NCBI GenBank assembly: GCA_003868215.1
Contig: QWDQ01000056.1
Coordinates: 62,001 to 126,000, forward strand
From: Pseudophaeomoniella oleicola
Taxonomy: Eukaryota; Ascomycota; Eurotiomycetes; Phaeomoniellales; Phaeomoniellaceae
Direction: 5' to 3'
Length of the DNA: 64,000 bases
Shown here: piece by piece, positions 20,432 to 32,013 of the stretch
Layout of the letters: every line of letters begins with the position of its first letter
Position numbering within the stretch: the first letter of the stretch is position 1
Notes under the pieces: generated by a model
What the model was told of the DNA's origin: nothing
Database searches by the model: none
The model's input: the letters and a program-made list of their open reading frames with translations, nothing else
Translations under genes and position numbers: made by a program

Positions 20432-21891
20432 TTATAGCAAGGCAGCACCGAAAAGGGTGGCCATGCTGACGGCGATGAAGACGAGTCCAGTGTATGACGT
20501 CTCTGGGGTCAAGGCGGTGGCAGCAGAGCTAGAGCTAGAGCTACCACTGGAGCTGGAACCGGAGCTAGAGCTGGAGCTGGAGCCAGTTGAAGACGAAGAC
20601 GAACTGGCTCGGCTTGCAGTGGCAGTGACGGAACCAGAGCCTGGAGTAGCTGTTCCAGTGCTGGTAGATCCAGCATTTTGAGAACCGGAACCGCCCAGAC
20701 CTGGACCCTTACCCGCACCCCTGGTCATGTACTGCTGGGCCTGTTCTGGAATGGCTGGAAGGGAGTCACCTCGCACAAGCCAGCTTTGCGCCGAGTAAGC
20801 TGGGCATCCAGAAGCACCACCAGTTGAGTTGTAACCACCGTCACCACTAAAGAGGATGTTAGATGAGATTCCTCCAGCAATAAGGGAATAGAGACTTACG
20901 TAGGGTTGGGAGTGTTGTGGTAAGCACTCTGAAGGGCTGAGAAGTCGGGAAGTTCACTGACGGAGCCACCGTTGACCTCCACAAGACCGTAGTTGGAAGA
21001 CTCCTGAGAGTATTCGTAGACGAGACCTCCAGAGTAGACACCAGTCATTTCCGGGTTGTAGAGAGCAGACACTTCTTGGAACTGTCGAGTGTTGGTGTTG
21101 CAACCGTATTCAGAGAGGAAAAGTGGGATACCGTAACCGTGGAAGTTCTTGACCTTTGTGTCCCAGCCGGAGATGGTGTAAGAAGATGGATCACACCACG
21201 AGTAGTCGTTAAAGGCGAAGAAGTCAGAGCGCTCGTCATCGGAACCGCAGTTCATGTACTCGGCCATCTCGAGACGGTTGGTGTCGATATCAGCAGCGGA
21301 GTAACCGACCGGAATCTTACGGTAACCTTGGGAACCAATGTATTGGCGCATGTCACGAGTGACGGCCTTGACATATGGAGCAGCAGCTGATGTTGGGCCA
21401 TCGTTGATAACTTCGTTACCGGAGAAGAAGGCCATGGTGTTGTCGTATTTAGCGAAGGCATCGATGGTTGCGAAGATGGATTGGAGGTAAACCGCGTTGT
21501 AACTGTCACCAGGCTGAGCACGGTTGAGCGAGTACTTGGGAGTGTTGACGTCGAGAATCAAGTAGATACCGGCATCAGAAAGAGCGTTCATGCACTCATC
21601 GTGGTCCGCAGTGTTGTCAACTGTGTAGACACGAATGGCGTTCAATCCCAACTTTTGGAACTCTGAGATGTCGCGCCTGCAACCAGCGGCATCAGCGATG
21701 GGGTCGGCGACTTGAGATGAACCACCTGGCTGGTAGTCGACACCACGGATGTAGAATCGCTCTTCACCCTGGAAGAAAGCGTTTCCTCTGACGGTAATGG
21801 CGGTCATGTTGCCGCCGCTCTGTCTCTTTTCGACAGCGGCAGCAGATGCACCGGCAGCCAAGATGGCTGAAGTGATCAATGTGGACTTCAT
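20432..21891 (-). CDS. GPI-anchored 1,3-beta-glucanosyltransferase (GH72, Gel1-like), 468 aa
   Basis: The enzyme cuts cell-wall 1,3-beta-glucan and joins the freed end to another chain, lengthening glucan at the outer face of the plasma membrane. Two exons, 21891-20900 and 20846-20432, with a 53-nt intron. The protein opens with a signal peptide (MKSTLITSAILAAGASAAA) and a KR site. The catalytic acid/base is Glu160 in FFSGNEVIND and the nucleophile is Glu261 in FLSEYGCN. As I recall, these are the residue numbers known for Aspergillus fumigatus Gel1. The C-terminus is a Ser/Gly-rich linker ending in a hydrophobic tail (GLVFIAVSMATLFGAALL), the form of a GPI-attachment signal. There is no CBM43/X8 Cys-rich module, so this is the short Gel1/Gel2-like class. 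Long upstream DNA suggests a large promoter. Confidence 0.95.
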
Positions 21892-22978
21892 GTTGATTGT
21901 GTGGAAAGGATGTTTTGATTTAGTAAAAGTAGCAAAAAGATGCCGTAGACAATGTGTGAAAGACCGGTCAAGAGAGTGAGTACCGGATGGAATGATGTGG
22001 TGAAAGTTGTCGACTTGGAATTACAAGACAAATATTCGAGTTAGTCGTCAAATTGGGAGAGAAGAGAAGCTGTATGAACGAATGACAGCAAGCTCAAAGA
22101 AGACGACGGTGAAGGGCAAGAAGTATTATAGAAAAATGCCAACAAGGAACGAGTGTGAAGGCAGGAAGAATGGGTTGTTGAAGAAGGCAGGAAGGAGGAG
22201 GAAGAAAGGGAAGAGGCAGGAGTTTTTGAAGGGGGTGGAACGATGAAGATCCATAGAGGGCGAGGGAGAGGAATAACTATGTTCCCGTTAAAGCACCTAC
22301 TAAACACCATAGAACAGTAGTCTCAGGGGAAATGGCATTCGAGTAGTCAGTCCTTTTTGATTGGATCAGCATCCAGTTTCCAAGAATACCTCCTCCCTAG
22401 GCTTCAACCACCGCTTGGTCCTTTATTCTCCTGTGCTAAAGTTTTCACTACTGTTACAGGGGTTGGAATCAATTGGCTTTAATTCAACGGGTGGTTCTAA
22501 CTACTACGATACCTCGCTACTACGCGAATGCTCATGCAAAGAATGACGGGGAATGGGGATCGCCTATGCTCCACTGTAACAATGGACTTTTGTCTGTTTA
22601 CTACGGTACATTAATTACATTAGTTTAAAGGATAGCGAAGCTTCAAGATTATCATCTGAGACAACCAGGCTACCGACAGTGTCAATCTGATGTCTAACAA
22701 ATGTGCCATCATCCTCAAGGTCAGACCTTCTCGCAGAAAGACTCGAAACTGCAGCACATGAAGAATGACATCGTCGAAACGGAGTAGGTGGACACGAAAA
22801 GGAGATAGCAGGACACTATGACCATCTGCGTCAACATGTCGTCCAGTAGAATGCGAGTGGTGTCCCCGTTAATGATCAAATAAACCGGATCTGTTACTAT
22901 TTACCATATGGTCACACATATCCACAGCTGAAGGGATCTTCAGAAAGGGAGAAAGAGAAAGAGAACAGAGAAAGGGAC

Positions 22979-23036
22979 GGCAGGGCAGGGCATGGCAGGG
23001 CAGGGCAGGGTTGGGCAGGTTGAGGCAAGGCAAGGC
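22979..23036 (+). repeat. Degenerate GGGCA array, G-rich on the plus strand
   Basis: Repeated GGCAG/GGGCA units with variants (GGCATGGCAG, GGGTTGGGCAGG, GGCAAGGCAA). Several GGG runs lie two to five bases apart, so a G-quadruplex is possible. It lies in the gene-poor interval upstream of the glucanosyltransferase gene. Confidence 0.8.
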
Positions 23037-23346
23037 AAAAAACATAAAGAAAAGGAGAGGGACGGGGTATCCATCACCTAACCTACCATAGTCGCATAGT
23101 CAACTTTGGTCCACTAATTATCCCAACCAAGCTTTTTACTACGCGGAACCATGGTCAGACCTTCGTGCAAGGGGAAAACCTCCCGCAGCATCAGATCACA
23201 ATTAAAAGATGCCTGATGCTGCATGCTGGATGCTAGACATAACTTACCACAGAAACATAACGGTCTCACTTCTGTAGCTAACTTACTAGTATTACTACGT
23301 AAATGAACCCTGGTCGTCAAAAGCACAGCCTCGTTCCGCCTCCGCT

Positions 23347-23375
23347 TATACTACGTAGTAGCTGTACGTAGTATA
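23347..23375. repeat. 11-bp perfect inverted repeat TATACTACGTA / TACGTAGTATA
   Basis: The two arms (23347-23357 and 23365-23375) are exact reverse complements around a 7-nt spacer. Part of the CTACGTAG palindrome family of this window. Confidence 0.85.
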
Positions 23376-24473
23376 GCTGACGTGGTGTGCCTCGGTGTGT
23401 CAGGTTAACCTCCAGCAATTTCAGCTTTACCGCTGTACCATTTCGCCCATACGATCCACCTTTGAGCCACACAACGAGACAATCCTAGATCCTACCGCTA
23501 CGTAATACGTAGTATGCTCTATACCACTTTATTCTTTCTCTGCCCCAGACAGCGGCGACAAGGTAGATATTAAGGGCTGTATATATGTCCTTATACGGTA
23601 GATGGTGGATAATGAAACAATTCGACAGCCACATAAAGGACATAAGTTACTATGTACAGGGACGCAGAGAATGCCCCAATTTAGCGATTAGCCACCAGCA
23701 ATAATTCTTTCGTTCATCCATTCTTGGTGCAATCTCTGGCTTTGCAAATCATTCCTGAGACGATCTACCTGATAATGCCAAGTTACAGTACTGTAGTACA
23801 GCAGGTGATCAGGATCATCATTCTCGTCTTACTGCCATCTCATCTACTGCTCGTGTCGTAAACCAGGAGATTTGAAGGCGTCAGATACCTACGCAATATA
23901 GGTAGTATCGTCCCAATAAGATTGGATCCGAGACGAGCTGACTATATCGCCTGAAAACCAGTCAAGAATACGAGAGAGACGCGCGACACACACGTCGTTG
24001 ATTGGCCTTTTCCTTTCCCAATGCTGACAACAAACACCCGTAAATCTTTTATTTACTATCTCTTCTACTCCCGTACTTTGGTTTGATCACCATCAACAAC
24101 AACATCTAATTAGTTCTTTGGAACTTAATCTCTTTTCTCTCTCTCTCCCCTCTCTTCACATGCATACAATGGATATGGAGATGTACACTGCCCTCATAAG
24201 ATCAGCAGCGACAGCAGTCTCATCCAAGAACGGATTTGTTACAAGAACCTCCCCCGCCTCTAAGTTACCGCCGCCGCCGTAATACTATGTAGTAGTAGTA
24301 GTAGATCATCACACGCTGCAGGTAACGTCAAACGACCAGGTCTCTCCATGTTCTTCACCGCTCTCGGTTCCATCCCTTCCTTTACCTGATGCTCAATGAT
24401 CAACGCATACCCATTATTTCTGAAACGTGATGAGATACCCATAAGTTACTTTCGTAAGAGTACCTCCCTCGAG

Positions 24474-24497
24474 CTACTACGTAGTACTACGTAGTAG
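24474..24497. repeat. 24-bp perfect palindrome built from CTACGTAG units
   Basis: CTACTACGTAGT followed by ACTACGTAGTAG is its own reverse complement over all 24 bases. Two ACTACGTAGT units overlap within it. Confidence 0.9.
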
Positions 24498-24978
24498 ATA
24501 GGGTCCATTAATAGTGTACTACAACAACCGAGGGAAAAGTTGGGTAATAGATGTGCCTCGATCACCTAGGTAAGGATGGCTCGATATGAAAGAAGGTCCC
24601 TGTAATTAGACAGGTGAGGAGATGCACAAGGGACTGTAGGGACACGATTTGTTCCAACGTTGTTGCAACAGGAAATCTTCACGATGAACACTGAAAAGAT
24701 GATCTCTAGAGCTGCTCATAGTTTTCCTCATTGCTCTCCTTTTGGGGGTATCTCTTTTCAGTATCGCTAACTTGTTCCTTTTTCGCTTGGGACATGGCTG
24801 GCTTGACCATCTCTAACGTTATCTAGAAAACATGTACTGGCCCGGTTGTCGTACCGGCAAGTCATCTCGGAACTCCTTAGATGATCGACATATCCTGCTT
24901 CCGCTATTTGGGTCGTCTGCGCCGATGTAATGCATTTCAACGGCCACCATCCGGGTCCTCTCCAGCTTCATCCAGTCT

Positions 24979-26813
24979 CTAACCATGGAAGTTACTGCCA
25001 GCCCGAGAGCTCTTGATGATCTTTCCGACTTGCTCTTCGAGATCGTCCCAATCTGATGCATCAACTCGAGTGATCGGTGCTTGGAAGTATTTTTGAATCT
25101 CCATCAGCTTTTCCCAATCGTCTTTGCTGGAGATGAAGGTGACTGCAACACCGACACGACCAAATCGTCCTGTACGACCAATCCTGTTGCTTGTTAGTCA
25201 TCTCATCCAAACGGTGCTGTTGGGTAGGGTTCGCCATACCTATGCAAATAAGTCTGAGGATCGGCTATCATTTTACCACGCTCCATCTTGTCTGGGACAT
25301 CGTAGTTACAGACCTGTTCACGGGTTAGTCATCATGATGATGAAGAAAATGCCTGCATTCCCAAAGTGTGAGAAGGGTGATCACTTACAAAGCTGACTGA
25401 CTGTACATCTATACCACGTGCAAGGACGTTGGTGGTGATCAAAACCTTCGCCTGTCCACTTCGGAATGAATCGATGAGCAGATCACGTTCAGATCCTTCA
25501 TATGCACCGGTCAGGGACGCAACTTTGTGTCCTTCAGCTGTCATTCGTTCTTCAATTCGCTTGGCAGTATCACGAGTCTTCATCCTGTTAGTGTCCACAT
25601 ATGATGCTCCGAAGTAGATTCCCTCACCTTCACGAATATGATGGAAGATCCGATCGTCATCAGGCCATAGAACTTCACCAGAGCATCGTACTTGGCATTA
25701 GCGGAGTCGCAATCCAGGTAAATTTGCTTGATACCCTCGACAGTCAATTCTTCATGTCGAAGTGTGAGCTGGTTGGCATTAGGGGCGAATTGCTGGGCGT
25801 AAGCAACGACGTTCTCGGGGAACGTAGCTGAAAATAGGACCACCTGGACATTCTTCGGCATCAAACTAGAGACACTGTCAGCATGCGATACTCGATCTCA
25901 TTGTGACCATTACCCTTTGACACGTGTACATTGATCGCCTAGACCGCCCTGTTCCAGCATGTTGTCTGCTTCATCAAGGACCAAGACTTTGATACCTCTC
26001 GGGTCTAATTTGCGCCTTCGAATCATATCGACAATTGTGCCTGGCGTGCCGACAACTACACTCCCCTTGAAGTCGACTTGGTCTCGTAGAGCAACCTCGA
26101 CTGGAACGGCGGGTTTGACAATGAGATTTGGTAAGAATGAGCCCATCACAGTAATGACGCCTTCAATCTGTCTGGCCAATTCTCGAGATGGTGCCACCAC
26201 CAGGGCTTGTGGGGTAGTCGCAGCTTGCTCCGTGCTGAGATCAAGGCGTGACAAAATGTTGAGGGTGAATGCCGCGGTCTTGCCAGTACCAGACTGTGAT
26301 TGACCGATCAAGTTTTGGGGAGGGTTCGCCATGAGAAGTGGAAGCGCACGCTCTTGAACCTTTGAGGGTTTTCGGAAGTTCATCGCAAAGATTCCCTAGA
26401 AGTAGTGAGTCGCCGCTAGACGAGGTCTGTTTTCGATGTAGTTGCGCACCTTTAAAATGTTCTCATCTCTGGTCGCCTGTCAGTGATAAGCACAGTAACA
26501 CATGATTTCATACATACAAGCCTAGTTGATCGAAACTCTTGACTGAGAATAGCGGGTTGTTGGGGTCGGCTTGCATATCACTGAGCTTGACCTCAACACT
26601 GTAGTCCGGCTCCTGCAACTGAGAGCCCCCAAAAGGCTCAGCTGCTCCATCCATTTGCGCATTGTTCGGGACTTCCTCTGGTTTTTCAGCCATGGGGGAG
26701 TTGACTTCGTCTGCCCAAGAGGTAGATTGTTGGGCAGCGGGGTTTGCGTCAGGGTTTGAGAGACGATCAGCGAATGAGAGACCTGCGCCAGCTGCGGTCG
26801 AATTGTCAGCCAT
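24979..26813 (-). CDS. DBP5: DEAD-box RNA helicase Dbp5 (mRNA export), 500 aa
   Basis: Dbp5 remodels mRNPs at the cytoplasmic face of the nuclear pore with Gle1 and also acts in translation termination. Seven exons fit: 26813-26518, 26468-26450, 26395-25914, 25865-25628, 25577-25389, 25313-25240 and 25183-24979. All joins keep frame. Helicase motifs in order: [15 protein letters not shown] (Q motif), [10 protein letters not shown] (I), APSRELA (Ia), GTPGT (Ib), VLDEADNML (II), LFSATFPE (III), IIFVKTRDTA (IV), [10 protein letters not shown] (V) and [10 protein letters not shown] (VI). The N-terminus includes the Dbp5-typical acidic extension and the SFDQLGL block just before the Q motif. Exon 2 is only 19 nt. 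I chose the strong GTATGT donor before it and a downstream acceptor (CCAG), since the result, LGLDENILKGIFAMNF, fits the family better than the alternative 37-nt intron. Confidence 0.95.
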
Positions 26814-27451
26814 GATGCCAGTGTCGTCCTTGTCGTTGACGTGTGTGGTAGTACAAGCTGCTACAGCTCTAAGAGATGATTGGACAAGTGATGACTGTAT
26901 GGATGAATGAATGAAAGCCCGCGCAGTTTCCAGAGCTGCGGTCACCAACGCAATCTGAGATGCAGATGGTGGTTAATGAAATAGAAAAAAGACCGAAATG
27001 AAACTCACTGATCCGAAGCTTGTACAACCTCTACGAAGGATAATGTGTAGATTGTGGAGGTTGGAATGCAAGTGATAATGTGAAGCTTCACAAAGCATAA
27101 CCTCACATTTCTTTCTTCTACGTATGCCGTCAACCCCAGATTTGTTCAAGCCTGCCCGCCACCATCGGAGCTTCGGGCAACATTGCCGCTAAAGACATGC
27201 CCCTCAATAATACTATGTAATACTCTAACCATACTGTTACAGTTACCAATAGGCTGATAAGGGGATACGATCCAGCTGGGATCTGCGCACTTGATTCACC
27301 GTCGTAATATGTCTGTTTGATCCTGGTGAAAATCAGATGTGTGACGAAGCGAACGAGGACTTTCTTTTCGAGGCGGCATGTTTTAATAATTATCTATCTA
27401 TGTCAATTGGGACAGGCCGCGTGGTCATAAACATTCAACCGCCTGGCAAGT
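26814..27451. other. Divergent promoter region between DBP5 and BZZ1
   Basis: 638 bp between two start codons that face away from each other. An upstream continuation of the DBP5 frame to 26948 lacks a better start and probably is leader. No other feature recognised. Confidence 0.6.
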
Positions 27452-29713
27452 ATGGCGCAGATTGAGTCTGTCAGCTTCGGCGCCCAGCTAAAGGTACCGT
27501 TATGATGTCGAGGAAACACGACGAGCACGTACTGACAAGAGGTAGGATGGATTCAAGCCGGTGGATTCTTGGGTCAATGAGGGTATACAGTGGCTCGATG
27601 ACTTGCAACAATTCTATCGAGAACGATCTTCAATCGAGAAGGAGTACAGCGCCAAACTCGCAGCTCTTGCTAAGAAGTATTTTGAGAAGAAAGCAAAGAA
27701 GTCAAGTGTCCTTAGTGTTGGAAGTACACCGACTAGGGCGCCAGGATCGTTGGAATCGGCCTCCATGACCACGTTTGCGACGCAGCTCTCAGCATTGGAA
27801 ACAAGAGCAGCGGATCATGATAGATTTGGCAACGACCTGATAAGCCAGGTCGCAACCCCACTACAATATGCCTTGAACAAATTCGAGGAATTAAGGAAAA
27901 GCCATGCCGAATACAACTCAAAGCTAGTCAAGGAGCGCGACTCCACGTATACGGACCTGAAGAAGACCAAAGCCAAATACGACGGTGTCTGCCAGGAGGT
28001 CGAGAACCGAAGAAAGAAGACTGACTCGGCTTTCGATCATGGAAGAGCAAAAGCTCAAGCGGCATATCAACAGCAGACCCAGGAAATGTACAACACGAAA
28101 AACACATATCTCATCAACATCAATGTCACAAACAGGCTGAAGGAGTGCTATTATCACGTTTATGTCCCAGAACTGCTTGACAGCCTCCAAGACCTCTCCG
28201 AGACACGAGTAGCTAAAACAAATAGTATCTGGATGGTAGCGGCTCAACTCGAAGAGGCGACGCTGAGCAAAGGGGTTGGTCAGATGCAGCATTTAAAGAC
28301 CGAAATACCGCGCAACGACCCCAAGCTTGATTCCATCATGTTCCTTCAACACAACGTCTACGATTGGCAAGAACCTCCAAACATGGTCTTCGAACCCAGC
28401 CCTGTTTGGCTCGACTCGGATAACATGGCCGTGGACGACACATCCAGGATCTTCCTCCGAAACATACTCGCCAAAAGCAAGTCCCAAGCAAAGACGGCGA
28501 AAACGAACAGCGATCAGAAAAGAAGAGAGGTGGAAAACGTGAAGAAAGTCAGACAAGCCGTCAAAGAAGGCAGGGATAAACGGGACGAGACCGAGATAGT
28601 CAGAGCGCTTTTTGCCATGTCAGAGACTATGCACGCCTTTGAAAGGGAACGTCTAACAGCAGAAGTCGAAGTATCAACGATAACCGCTGTGGTCGGAGAT
28701 CTTTCTATCGGCGCGAAGAACCATGACTTCAAATCGGAGACGTTCAAGATACCTACAAATTGTGATCTATGCGGAGAGAGGATATGGGGTTTGTCCGCGA
28801 AGGGATTTAACTGTAAGGACTGCGGATTCACTTGTCACAGCAAGTGTGAAATGAAAGTCCCCGCTGAGTGTCCGGGAGAGCAAAGCAAAGAAGAGAAGAG
28901 GAAATTAAAACTTGAGAGACAGGCGGCTGCTTCTGCTACGAAGGAATATGATACACCGGCATCTACGAATGGCTCTGGAACTCCTCCTTCATTGACTCGA
29001 CATGACACGATGAACTCGTTGAGTTCTGGATACGCGGCCAGTGCGCAAAGATCAGTCTCCGGTCTTGCAAAGCCACCTGAAGACATTCCAGAGACGTCAG
29101 AAGTCAGCAATACTGCAAAGAGGAACAGAGTTGTCGCAGCACCTCCAACGTCATTTATTAGTGTTCCAACAAATGGCACGTCCGAGCCGAGGGGCAAGAT
29201 GCTTTACTCGTTCCAGGGGACCGATCCCAGTGAACTTACGGTGGATGAAGGAAAAGAGATCACCGTCTCAGAACCCGATGGTAAGTCGACAGTCTGATTT
29301 CGTAGCCCTGATGCTGATCTTTCCGTACAGATGGATCGGGCTGGATAAAGGTGAAAGTGGGCTTTGGGCAGGAAGGTCTGGTACCCGCATCGTACGTCGA
29401 GATATATCCCACACCTTCACCGACTCCAACAACAGACCGGCCAGCATCCGTGTACTCGAATTCTTCGGCTTCATTGGCAAGCAGCGTGACAAACAAGAAG
29501 AAAGGACCGGCTGTTGCTCCAAAACGAGGTGCGAAGAAGCTGCAGTATGTCGAGGCAATGTACGACTATACAGCTCAAAGCGATGCAGAACATAGCATGG
29601 CCGAAGGAGATCGTTTCGTACTTGTCACTGATGACAGTGGTGATGGCTGGGCCGAAGTGGAAAAGGGGGGGATTACGAAAAGTGTACCTGCAAACTACAT
29701 TCAAAAAGTATAG
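27452..29713 (+). CDS. BZZ1: Bzz1-type F-BAR protein with C1 and two SH3 domains, 719 aa
   Basis: Bzz1 binds curved membrane at endocytic sites and recruits the WASP/actin machinery. Three exons: 27452-27493, 27546-29280 and 29331-29713, with introns of 52 and 50 nt; the first join gives MAQIESVSFGAQLK-DGFKPVDSWV. The F-BAR domain with its coiled-coil runs over about residues 10-300. A C1 zinc domain follows at about 405-455, starting HDFKSETFKIPTNCDLCGE and containing the expected Cys/His set (CDLC, CKDCGFTCHSKC, then C). The first SH3 domain begins at about 564 (MLYSFQGTDPSELTVDEG, then GSGWIKVK, PASYVEIY), and the second takes up the last 55 residues (EAMYDYTAQSDAEHSMAEGD, DGWAEVE, VPANYI). 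Ser/Thr-rich linkers separate the domains. Length and domain order are as in filamentous-fungal Bzz1. Confidence 0.95.
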
Positions 29714-30193
29714 CGGTAGCACTGGGTTTTGCGGGAGATGTTTGTTGCCATTTAGAACCGGTGTTACTTGAGCATGTTGGGAGGCGGTATAGACTCGCAT
29801 ATTCGCATCACCGAACCCTTTGATATATCGTGGATGTACATAGGCTTGATGTCAATCAACCAGAGATATCAATGGTCAATCTAGAACGTGACTTCAGTAG
29901 TAATCAGCCCTTGATGCCAACGAAAGAGAAAGTGATGATGGACTCGAATAGGTGGAGAGGGGAATCCAGTGACGATCGTCCCGCGCGCCAGTGGCCGAGG
30001 CTTCAACATGATCCACTGAAGCTTACATAGTAATACAGCTTCATCTGTAAACAAGTCATGTACTGAGAGCTCAACACCACTCGACATAACACCCTATCTT
30101 CCTAAGACTATCCTTTCACTTCACTTCACTTCACTTCATTCCAATCCACTCCACACCCTTCCGCCTAGTCAGTCACCTACCTACCTTACAATA
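29714..30193. other. Intergenic: BZZ1 3' end and PEX4 leader
   Basis: Just before PEX4 the plus strand becomes C/T-rich with about four CTTCA repeats (30115-30138), typical of a fungal leader. No gene. Confidence 0.6.
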
Positions 30194-30914
30194 ATGTCTA
30201 CAACCTCCAAATCCAAACCCAAGTCCTCATCCTCCCGCTCCTCCGCTTCCTCTTCCACCAACAAACCCAAGTCCATAGCATCCGCGACGAAACGGCTACT
30301 CAACGAGATCCAAGAGTACGAGCATTCGCCGAATGAGGCGCTGGTGCATTTGGGACCGGTGGGGGATGAAGATTTGTTTGAGTGGGAGGCGGTGTTGAAG
30401 GGGGTTCGGGGGAGTGCTTATGCTGGTATGTTTTACACATTGGGCTATATACATGGATGGCTGTTGTTCATGACTGCTGTCCTTCCAGTCAACGTAGCAA
30501 CTCACGTAAACTAAACCTTGTGTCTTCTCACCAGGCGGTCTCTGGCTCCTCACCATCACCATCCCCCCAACCTACCCGCACACGCCTCCCACCATAACCT
30601 TCTCCACCCCCATCTGCCACCCGAACATCTCCTTCACAACCGGCGCCATCTGCCTCACCCTGCTCACCCCCGAGCACTGGTCCCCGCTCTACACGCTCTC
30701 GAGCACCCTCAGCGCCATCCACCAGCTCCTGACGGACCCGACCCCGGACTCGCCGCTGAACATCGACATTGCGAATCTGTTAAGGGACGGGGACGAGGTC
30801 GGCGCGCAGTCGTTGATCAGGTTCTGGACGAGGGAGAAGAGGTGGAAGGGGGAGGGGAAGGCGGGGTTTCTGTCGGAGCTCAGAAAGGGGAGTGGTGGGA
30901 AGTTGGGCGAGTGA
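30194..30914 (+). CDS. PEX4: Pex4-like ubiquitin-conjugating enzyme (peroxisomal E2), 203 aa
   Basis: Pex4 is anchored at the peroxisome by Pex22 and puts a single ubiquitin on the import receptor Pex5, so that Pex1/Pex6 can recycle it. Two exons: 30194-30425 and 30535-30914; the 109-nt intron falls in GSAYA-GGLWLL. The UBC fold is intact: PPTYPHTPPTITF, the HPN triad at 106-108 and the catalytic Cys117 in TTGAICLTLLTPEHWSPLYTLSSTL. The following HQLLTDPTPDSPLNIDIANLLR is the sequence I expect for Pex4 as opposed to other E2s. The N-terminus of about 28 residues is Ser/Lys-rich. The C-terminal 30 residues, rich in Lys and Gly, go past the usual E2 end. The second exon is more G+C-rich than neighbouring genes. 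Confidence 0.9.
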
Positions 30915-32013
30915 TCAAACTGACTACAATTAAAAGATCTGGAGCACGTTGGCTGTGCTTGATATACAGGTCACTGTATTCTCATCAGACTTTGATCTGA
31001 AAGAAGAGAATTCTTTTCTCGGGTGATTGATCACAAGGAAAGCACAGCCATGATAAAATGCAAAAAGTCACTGGGAATCTTTGGTTTGGATATAGCAAGG
31101 CGTTACAAGGCGCACGCAGTATAGATATGACCGGTCTGACAGGACGGCGTGGAGAGGTACCTTCTAGACAGAAGTAATGGCAATCTACGTCTGTGTGGAT
31201 TCGAGGGAATTGAAAGGTATGATCGTTTTGTTGATCATGGTGTATGCATGTATAAAGTGTTGCTAGGTACTTGCGATGCGTGTGTACGACATCCCAATCT
31301 CTACCGATAGGCAGTGCAGAAGAATATCTCCCTCCATTTCAGAGTATGGCAGATAGACATACATACTGTCTTATTATTGCTTCCTGCCCAATCCCGCGTC
31401 CGTCCAGATCCGTTCCCCCAGTCTCTATCGTGCTCGTTTCCGCGCGTGGGGTCCGTGATACTATGTGCATAGATTATGTAGGTAGGTTGAGACATTTCCC
31501 TCCTTGAGCCGAGCGTATTCTTTCCATTTCCATTTCCCTTCCCCTTTCCTTCGAGATCCCTTTCGATGATGCCCTCCCATTCCTTTTCTTCTCGTAATAT
31601 GTTCAAGGATAGTAAAGTCGTATCGTTTAGCAAAAATCAAAATCAAAATCAAAATGTATGCTGTCGCGAAGGCAATGAATGATTCGCCATTGGGGGTATC
31701 AAGGAGTGACAGGTAAGCGCAATGCCAACGCTATGCAGATCTGAAAGCAAGAGCAACAAAAAAAGAAAAGCAAGCAACCCCGCTAGACTTGAAAGGAAAA
31801 TGCGTAGAGTAAAAAATCCGTTTCGTGACATTAAATCATCGTCGTTGCCGCAAGGTCTGTTGAACGTAATCAAAACGCCTTATATCCATGCAATGCTAAA
31901 GTTGGAGTGGGAAAAGGACTTCGCTCAATTCGTGTGAGTGCCTTGCATTGAGCAGGGATAGGTGATTGAGGCGAAACTGTGTTCGACTCAAGTTCTCTTG
32001 GCCTTCGAGGCGG
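30915..32013. other. Convergent intergenic region, 1.1 kb
   Basis: It lies between the stop codons of PEX4 and the GPI protein. It has a small AAAATC repeat at about 31635-31655. I see no gene. Confidence 0.6.

Larger units (their letters stand above)
21892..24978. other. Gene-poor interval of about 3.1 kb with palindromes and a G-rich array
   Basis: The right-hand neighbour DBP5 ends here and the left-hand glucanosyltransferase starts here, so much of the left part is its promoter and leader. I see a purine-rich stretch (about 22060-22260), a GGGCA array, several CTACGTAG palindromes and one short ORF with a gene-like leader (24169-24282). No recognisable protein. Confidence 0.5.
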
